NCBI RefSeq assembly: GCF_013141725.1
Contig: NZ_WHNZ01000007.1
Span: 1-64,000 of the forward strand
Reading direction: 5' to 3'
From: Paenibacillus planticolens
GTDB lineage: Bacteria > Bacillota > Bacilli > Paenibacillales > NBRC-103111
DNA length: 64,000 nt
This document shows positions 59,504 through 64,000 of the stretch, in pieces. A program made the position numbers and the translations under genes. The notes under the pieces were generated by a model. It was not told the origin of the DNA and made no database searches. It worked only from the letters and a program-made list of their open reading frames with translations. Positions within the stretch are counted from its first letter, which is position 1; each line of letters begins with the position of its first letter.

Positions 59504-61120
59504 TCAGTAATACAATTCTGACCTTTGGGATTTACGATACTGATTTGGATTCATTTGTACCTCATGCTTAAATATCTTTGCAAAATAAGAAAAATTCGAA
59601 TAGCCTACACTTAATGCAATGTCGCTTACGGACATATTGGTGGTCACGAGCAGCTCCTTGGCCATAGCAATTTTCTCTTCCACTATAAACTCCACAATGG
59701 ATTTACCTGTCTCTTTCTTGAACCGTCTGGACAAATAATCCGGATGCAAATTGACATGTCGGGCAATATCCTCTCTAGAAATAGCCTCGTCAAGATGCTG
59801 CTTGATAAAGGTTAAGATTCTATCCATGACCGATTGGGTATCCTCCATTACATAACTAAACTTGATCGTCTGATCCAGCGCATATTTCACCCAGATCTGC
59901 AGATCAGTCACAGAACGTACAGCCTGCGACATTTGCTCGATCGATATCGCTTCCCCAAGAACCTGATAGGCTTGCCATTCTTTGAATTGAATAAAAGAAT
60001 AAAGCATCTGTAAGAAATTCTGGAAAAATTGTTCCAGAACCTCTGCTTTCAATCCAACGACTTCCTTAAGCGAGTTCAAATAGCGTTCTGCTTCGGAAAG
60101 AATGGCGTCATAGGCGCCTTGCTCGAGCATCTTTAACCAGACGTTCATTTGCAGGACATCGATCGACTCCGAGCTCTTCAAATCCTCGCTCAAGAAAAAA
60201 ACGTGGTTACTCCGATTCAGATTGCTATCCTTCATACAGATCAAGCTGTTGTATCTGGTCGCCATCTCATGGATCCATCCCTGCTCGCTTACATAACATG
60301 AAAGATCGCAGCGGAAAAATTTGTTGCAAGACTCGATGTAGATTTTACACAGCTGTCTCATATCCTCCATAAGATTCTCGGTCTGTTCACGTACAGGAAG
60401 GATCGCTACAAACATATCACTGCTCATGCGTACCAATTGGCCATGTTCATCGCCGTGAAGGATCATATGGTCCGCGGCATTCAGAAGCGCATATTCCATA
60501 AGCCTCTTATCTTGAGCATTCAACTTCTCCGCCCAGCGCTGAACGAAGATCAGAATCGGCAGGAAGGATTCCGTCTCTCGGATTGGCAGGTTTTTTCTGT
60601 GCAGTACATCCCGTATCCGCTCCGGGCTCGATAGGCTCTGATCCATCACTTCCTGCCAGAACCTCTCCATTAAAATAGATCGGTTCGTATGCCATAGATT
60701 GGCGAAATATTGGTTCTCTATCATGCTGACATGCTGTTCTCTTTTTTCACAAATCCTCTCTATCCCTCTTAGAACAACTGCTCGCAGTTCATTGAACTTA
60801 ACAGGCTTGAGCATATAGTCAAGGCTTCCCAATTGGAGAGCTTCCTGCGCATAGGCAAAGCTTGAATGACAGGTTAAAAATATGGATTGCGTTAACGAAT
60901 GTTGCTCTCTTACCCATGACAACAATTCAAGTCCGCTGCTCTGAGGCATCTCAATATCGCAAATCATAATGTCAATGGGATGTTCATCAAATATCCTCAT
61001 CGCTTGCTTCGCACTATGAGCCACATGGATATGGGAGATCGACAGTTCTGCCCAATCCACTCCAGCTTGAACGGCTCTTACCGCATGAATCTCATCGTCA
61101 ACGATCAGTAATTGATACAT
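59504..61120 (-). CDS. YesN-type response regulator with AraC output domain
   Basis: A 538-residue regulator. The receiver (acidic residues in IVDDEIHAVRAV, phospho-acceptor in IMICDIEMPQSSGL, Lys in MLKPVKF) is followed by a long helical linker of about 270 residues and a C-terminal AraC double HTH (ISREDIARHVNLHPDYLSRR and MSVSDIALSVGYSNFSYFAK). It should activate the permease operon downstream when phosphorylated by the YesM-type kinase. TGAGGAGAGATGAC precedes the ATG, 11 bases after the kinase stop. Confidence 0.92.
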   Translation of the reverse strand: MYQLLIVDDEIHAVRAVQAGVDWAELSISHIHVAHSAKQAMRIFDEHPIDIMICDIEMPQSSGLELLSWVREQHSLTQSIFLTCHSSFAYAQEALQLGSLDYMLKPVKFNELRAVVLRGIERICEKREQHVSMIENQYFANLWHTNRSILMERFWQEVMDQSLSSPERIRDVLHRKNLPIRETESFLPILIFVQRWAEKLNAQDKRLMEYALLNAADHMILHGDEHGQLVRMSSDMFVAILPVREQTENLMEDMRQLCKIYIESCNKFFRCDLSCYVSEQGWIHEMATRYNSLICMKDSNLNRSNHVFFLSEDLKSSESIDVLQMNVWLKMLEQGAYDAILSEAERYLNSLKEVVGLKAEVLEQFFQNFLQMLYSFIQFKEWQAYQVLGEAISIEQMSQAVRSVTDLQIWVKYALDQTIKFSYVMEDTQSVMDRILTFIKQHLDEAISREDIARHVNLHPDYLSRRFKKETGKSIVEFIVEEKIAMAKELLVTTNMSVSDIALSVGYSNFSYFAKIFKHEVQMNPNQYRKSQRSELYY

Positions 61121-61131
61121 GTCATCTCTCC

Positions 61132-62826
61132 TCAGATCTCATTTTCAAGAACGAACGGGAGCCTTACCACTACCATTGCGCCCCCATCCGGATGATTGGA
61201 TATTATCAATTTAGCCCTACTTTGGTATAGCAACCGTAATCGACGTCTGGCATTCCATATACCAATATACCCGTTGTTCTCATGGGCTAAGTCAACTTCT
61301 GACTGCCATTTGACTAACGCCTCTTCTGAGAATCCTTTCCCCGTGTCTCGGATTGTGATGCATAGATAGGGCTCCTGATCCTCGCATAGCTCCATGTCCA
61401 CGGTTAACTGGATCGGTTCCTCCATCGTAATGGCATGTTTAATCGTGTTCTCTACGAAAGTTTGTATGATCAGCGGAGGAATCAATGCCTGGGAAAGCGA
61501 TTCGTCACCGTTAATCTGATAAGTAAACCCCTCCTGAAACCTCATTGCCTGGATCTGCAAATAGTTGCGGGTGTGAGCGATTTCATCTTCCAGCTTGACG
61601 AACTCAAGATTATTCTGAAACATGAATCTCATATAGTTGATTAAGTACTCCGACATATCCTGTATTAATTGATAGTTTTGAAATTGGGCAAGGTTATAAA
61701 TTGTGTTCAGCGCGTTCAGAAAAAAGTGCGGATTGATTTGCAGTTGCAAATATTTAAGCTCTGCTTTCTGTATGAACAGCTGCTCTTCATAGACGGTGAT
61801 TTTTAATGCTTTGATCTCCGAAACCATGCTATTAAACACATCATTCATCAGTTCAAACTCAAAGGAAACAGGATATTGCTTAACCCGTTGGTCCAGATTG
61901 CCGTCGCGCACTCGTCTCATTACCTCTACGATCCGGTTAATGGGGAGTAAGATAATATGCCGCAGGAAGATATAAAAAATCGGCAAAATCATCAAGGCTC
62001 CTAAGATCACCAGGTACCAAAGGTGCTGAAGAAACGGGAGATGTTCCAAGATGACGCTATAAGGGATCAAGAACAACAGGGAGAAATTACCTTGCTTCGA
62101 ATGTGTACTGACTTGTAAATAGTCATTCTTGTCAGTGATGGAAGCGTTGTCAATCATCGGTATGAGATTTTCTGTGACAAGCAGTGATTTCCCTTCAGGC
62201 CCTATATCCAGCAAGTCGAAAGGAATCATCAACTTCGATGCCTTCACCCATGCCCCAATATACACATCCCCAATTTTTTGTATTTTAACGATATAGTAAT
62301 CTTCATTAATTTGATATGGAAACCATTTTTCGAAGTCCTTTTTCTGGAAACCCTCCCTCTCCCGAAGCATCTGAATTATCCCTGATTGGATCTTTTTTAG
62401 TTGTTCTATCGTCGCGTCGGATGGTTGATTCGTGATAAGTTCTTTATTGACCGATGAATAAATGAATAGATAATCCATCTCTTTGTAAGTATGGATATCT
62501 CTTTCCAATTTATTAAATAGATTGATTTTCGCCAAGAAATATTCGTCGCTATTCACTTTTGCAGATATATCCAGCTTAATTAAATCGTTCTCAAAAGCGA
62601 CCATAGTTCGTAGATACTTATCAATCTCCTCTAAATTCCGGTCAATTTGATCCATGTATAACGCTACCAAATGGCGATTGGAATTGGCTACTTGCTCGCG
62701 AACAACTTTCATCCCGTAGTAATTATCGAAAATAAGCAGAAGCTGCAAAGGAATGACAAGCAGAAGAAAGCCCACGATCAGCTTGAATCGAATGGACTTA
62801 TTCGAGAGTCTATGTATGAGTGTCAT
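61132..62826 (-). CDS. YesM-type sensor histidine kinase
   Basis: A 564-residue kinase. An N-terminal membrane helix (about 15-34), a large extracellular sensor of some 230 residues and a second helix (about 273-295) are followed by a HAMP domain and the His_kinase/HATPase pair of the LytS/YesM class: LQLQINPHFFLNALNTIYNL (phospho-acceptor His in NPHF) and LIPPLIIQTFVENTIKHAI, then GKGFSEEAL and IGIWNARRRL. It probably senses a sugar or the loaded binding protein. GGAGG lies 10 bases before the ATG. It heads the eight-gene locus. Confidence 0.92.
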   Translation of the reverse strand: MTLIHRLSNKSIRFKLIVGFLLLVIPLQLLLIFDNYYGMKVVREQVANSNRHLVALYMDQIDRNLEEIDKYLRTMVAFENDLIKLDISAKVNSDEYFLAKINLFNKLERDIHTYKEMDYLFIYSSVNKELITNQPSDATIEQLKKIQSGIIQMLREREGFQKKDFEKWFPYQINEDYYIVKIQKIGDVYIGAWVKASKLMIPFDLLDIGPEGKSLLVTENLIPMIDNASITDKNDYLQVSTHSKQGNFSLLFLIPYSVILEHLPFLQHLWYLVILGALMILPIFYIFLRHIILLPINRIVEVMRRVRDGNLDQRVKQYPVSFEFELMNDVFNSMVSEIKALKITVYEEQLFIQKAELKYLQLQINPHFFLNALNTIYNLAQFQNYQLIQDMSEYLINYMRFMFQNNLEFVKLEDEIAHTRNYLQIQAMRFQEGFTYQINGDESLSQALIPPLIIQTFVENTIKHAITMEEPIQLTVDMELCEDQEPYLCITIRDTGKGFSEEALVKWQSEVDLAHENNGYIGIWNARRRLRLLYQSRAKLIISNHPDGGAMVVVRLPFVLENEI

Positions 62827-62917
62827 GCTTCATTAACCTCCAATATTAGTGTTACTCCAATTGTTCGACACTTCACCAAACATCCCTTTATTTACCATTT
62901 AAGATTCGAAATCCTGC

Positions 62918-62972
62918 ATAAAAATAATAAAAGCTTGATTTCCCAAGCACTTCCCCCATATGGGGGATTTAT
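62918..62972 (+). terminator. AAGCTTGA hairpin followed by CCCCCATATGGGGG palindrome
   Basis: AAAGCTTG pairs imperfectly with CAAGCA (62930-62950), echoing the terminator at 24336-24366. Next comes the perfect 14-base palindrome CCCCCATATGGGGG (62952-62965) with ATTTATTTTT after it. It lies upstream of the small gene at 63045, so it may be an old terminator or a regulatory leader. Confidence 0.5.
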
Positions 62973-63044
62973 TTTTCTTAAACTGCTGTGCTAAAATACC
63001 CTGAAAATGGATATTTACGTTGCAAGAACAGGAGTCGAATTAAT

Positions 63045-63179
63045 ATGCCGTATTATGAATTCAATGAGATCTGGACACCGCTTAAATTAATTGGAATAAG
63101 TTTTTATAGAGATGAAAATGGGAGGGCATGGGTCAAGTTCTTTCGAAAACCTAGGCGTTTACTTCATAATCGTCGTTAG
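63045..63179 (+). CDS. Small basic protein (44 residues), unknown
   Basis: The ATG at 63045 is preceded by AGGAG at 10 bases, and the frame is closed by TAG and then by a good terminator, so this tiny gene is supported by its signals. The product (MPYYEFNEIWTPL, GISFYRDENGRAWVKF, then a tail of Arg and His) is aromatic at the start and very basic at the end. The family is not recognised. Initiation further upstream at 62988 is possible but has no ribosome site. Confidence 0.5.
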   Translation: MPYYEFNEIWTPLKLIGISFYRDENGRAWVKFFRKPRRLLHNRR

Positions 63180-63213
63180 ACCCATCAGTCTGGACTCTTT
63201 TCACTCCTCAAAA

Positions 63214-63242
63214 TAAAAAACCGCCATTATAGACGGTTTTTA
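63214..63242. terminator. Terminator after the small basic protein gene
   Basis: AAAAACCG-C pairs with GACGGTTTTT around a 6-base loop with flanking A and T runs. It can act on both strands and may also end the reverse-strand AbrB-family gene. Confidence 0.75.
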
Positions 63243-63275
63243 ATCGGACTATATTCTAGTCACACAAGTTTTATT

Positions 63276-63372
63276 TCAAGTAGATGTTAACCAACTGTGT
63301 TCCGCTGCAATTTCTTGATTCGTATAACCTCTCCCCAGCAAAGACACCACTTCTTTCTCCCGCTCGGCAACT
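63276..63372 (-). pseudogene. LuxR/NarL-type HTH relic
   Basis: A reverse frame without a start codon codes AEREKEVVSLLGRGYTNQEI and AAEH, the first two helices of a LuxR-type DNA-binding domain, then unrelated residues and TGA at 63276-63278. It starts just past the stop of the AbrB-family gene, in another frame. It is a short leftover of a lost regulator gene. Confidence 0.6.
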
Positions 63373-64000
63373 AATGAGCCGTTCTTTTAACCTTCAGCAC
63401 CGACCGGAAGATCAGCCTCAGAAGAGGCGGCACCGCAAAAAAGATAAACAACGTTCGGAACAACTGATAACAGGTAATCACCGATAAATCTGCATTTACT
63501 TCCTTGGCAATGAACGCCATCTGATCCATGCCGCCCGGCGAAAGACTAAGAAATGACGTGGCAGAAGTGATATCATGCAGCCGCGTCAGCAGCAGGCTTA
63601 ACAACATTGAGCACCCGATCAGTGCCACTCCGTTCAACAGCGCGAGCAGTACAATTTTGACCTTATGCTGCAAGTTTTCCGGCTTCAGCAGCAGCCCGAT
63701 GTAGCTCCCCAGCATTAGCTGCGAGAGGTTGAGTACGAATGTCGGCAATGAATGGCCTTCATATCCGGACAAATTCAGCAGTATTGTGCCGATCATCGGC
63801 CCAAGAAGGAATGCAGTCGGGAACTTGATTCTTTGTCCAAGGAGTGCTAGCAGTACGCATACGATTGCAAACAGCCATAAATGCGAGTACAAGACCTCCT
63901 GCCCTGTAGTTCCGGTGGAGTAAGTGGCTGTGGCACTGTTACTGCTTGTATTGTGAAACAGCGGGCTGAAGATGAGCAGCGGTACACAGAATATGATCAT
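63371..64000 (-). CDS. AbrB-family (PF05145) membrane protein, partial
   Basis: The C-terminal 209 residues of a polytopic membrane protein; the start lies beyond the window, because full members have about 350 residues. The second repeat of the AbrB/'ammonia monooxygenase-like' family is visible: FPTAFLLGPMIGTILL, VLNLSQLMLGSYIGLLL, and the signature FLSLSPGGMDQMAFIAKEVN. Despite the family name in databases, these proteins have no proven regulatory or oxygenase role and are probably transporters. The stop is followed by a LuxR-type relic and a terminator. Confidence 0.85.
   Translation of the reverse strand: MIIFCVPLLIFSPLFHNTSSNSATATYSTGTTGQEVLYSHLWLFAIVCVLLALLGQRIKFPTAFLLGPMIGTILLNLSGYEGHSLPTFVLNLSQLMLGSYIGLLLKPENLQHKVKIVLLALLNGVALIGCSMLLSLLLTRLHDITSATSFLSLSPGGMDQMAFIAKEVNADLSVITCYQLFRTLFIFFAVPPLLRLIFRSVLKVKRTAH

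Noticed and set aside
63371..64000. Complete AbrB-family gene starting at the ATG at 63998-64000
   Set aside because: Family members are much longer at the N-terminus, and the ATG falls inside a membrane helix. The gene is cut by the window end.

Overview
The window reads as chromosomal DNA of a spore-forming Gram-positive of the order Bacillales, most likely Paenibacillus. The case rests on strong GGAGG-type ribosome sites, frequent GTG and TTG starts, secreted proteins with copper-amine-oxidase-like stalk domains, a DUF4179 protein paired with an ECF sigma factor, a CotA-type multicopper oxidase, a YesM/YesN two-component pair controlling an Lpl-type sugar transporter, and a dockerin-bearing GH27 enzyme. 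No rRNA, tRNA, CRISPR array, prophage or intact insertion sequence was seen.

Layout. 1-2.3 kb: a 5'-truncated DMT transporter and a run of broken small genes. 2.3-7.1 kb: a secreted FAD oxidoreductase lipoprotein beside a VanRS-like two-component system, and a small lipoprotein. 7.5-9.3 kb: an LtaS-type phosphoglycerol transferase. 9.4-13.3 kb: two sugar O-acetyltransferases and a MATE exporter, divergent from an AraC regulator. 14.0-16.7 kb: a DeoR/MFS/DUF1349 operon. 17.0-22.3 kb: a laccase-type oxidase, then an amino-acid ABC importer with an M24 peptidase. 22.5-26.5 kb: a stalk-domain lipoprotein, two GNATs and a small P-loop ATPase. 26.8-28.2 kb: a MarR/haloalkane dehalogenase operon. 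28.4-31.3 kb: methyltransferase, DedA and a second VanRS-like pair. 31.5-36.5 kb: two large secreted repeat proteins. 36.6-50.7 kb: an accessory stretch with many decayed genes (formylglycine-enzyme-like protein, phosphotransferases, kinase, MFS, dockerin fragment) among intact GNAT, NUDIX, VOC, WYL, GyrI-like and alpha-galactosidase genes. 50.7-52.6 kb: ECF sigma and DUF4179 protein. 52.8-62.8 kb: an eight-gene sugar uptake and oxidation locus. 63.0-64.0 kb: a small protein, a LuxR-type relic and a partial AbrB-family membrane protein.

How the parts work together. The 52.8-62.8 kb locus forms a full circuit: a sensor kinase and AraC-type response regulator, two permeases and a lipoprotein receptor, a sugar isomerase/epimerase, a Gfo/Idh/MocA dehydrogenase and a second transporter. 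The 9.4-13.3 kb cluster can be read as acetylate-and-export handling of a sugar-like compound. The 28.4-31.3 kb operon pairs a lipid methyltransferase-like protein and a DedA membrane protein with an envelope-type two-component system. The 26.8-28.2 kb pair has all five catalytic residues of a class II haloalkane dehalogenase.

No wholly new multi-gene system was found. The most distinctive features are the dehalogenase, the acetyltransferase/MATE cluster, the WYL regulator with tandem GyrI-like proteins, a dispersed repeat family that brackets gene fragments, a duplicated gene leader, and the density of single-lesion pseudogenes. Such lesions could in part be sequencing errors if the source is a draft assembly.
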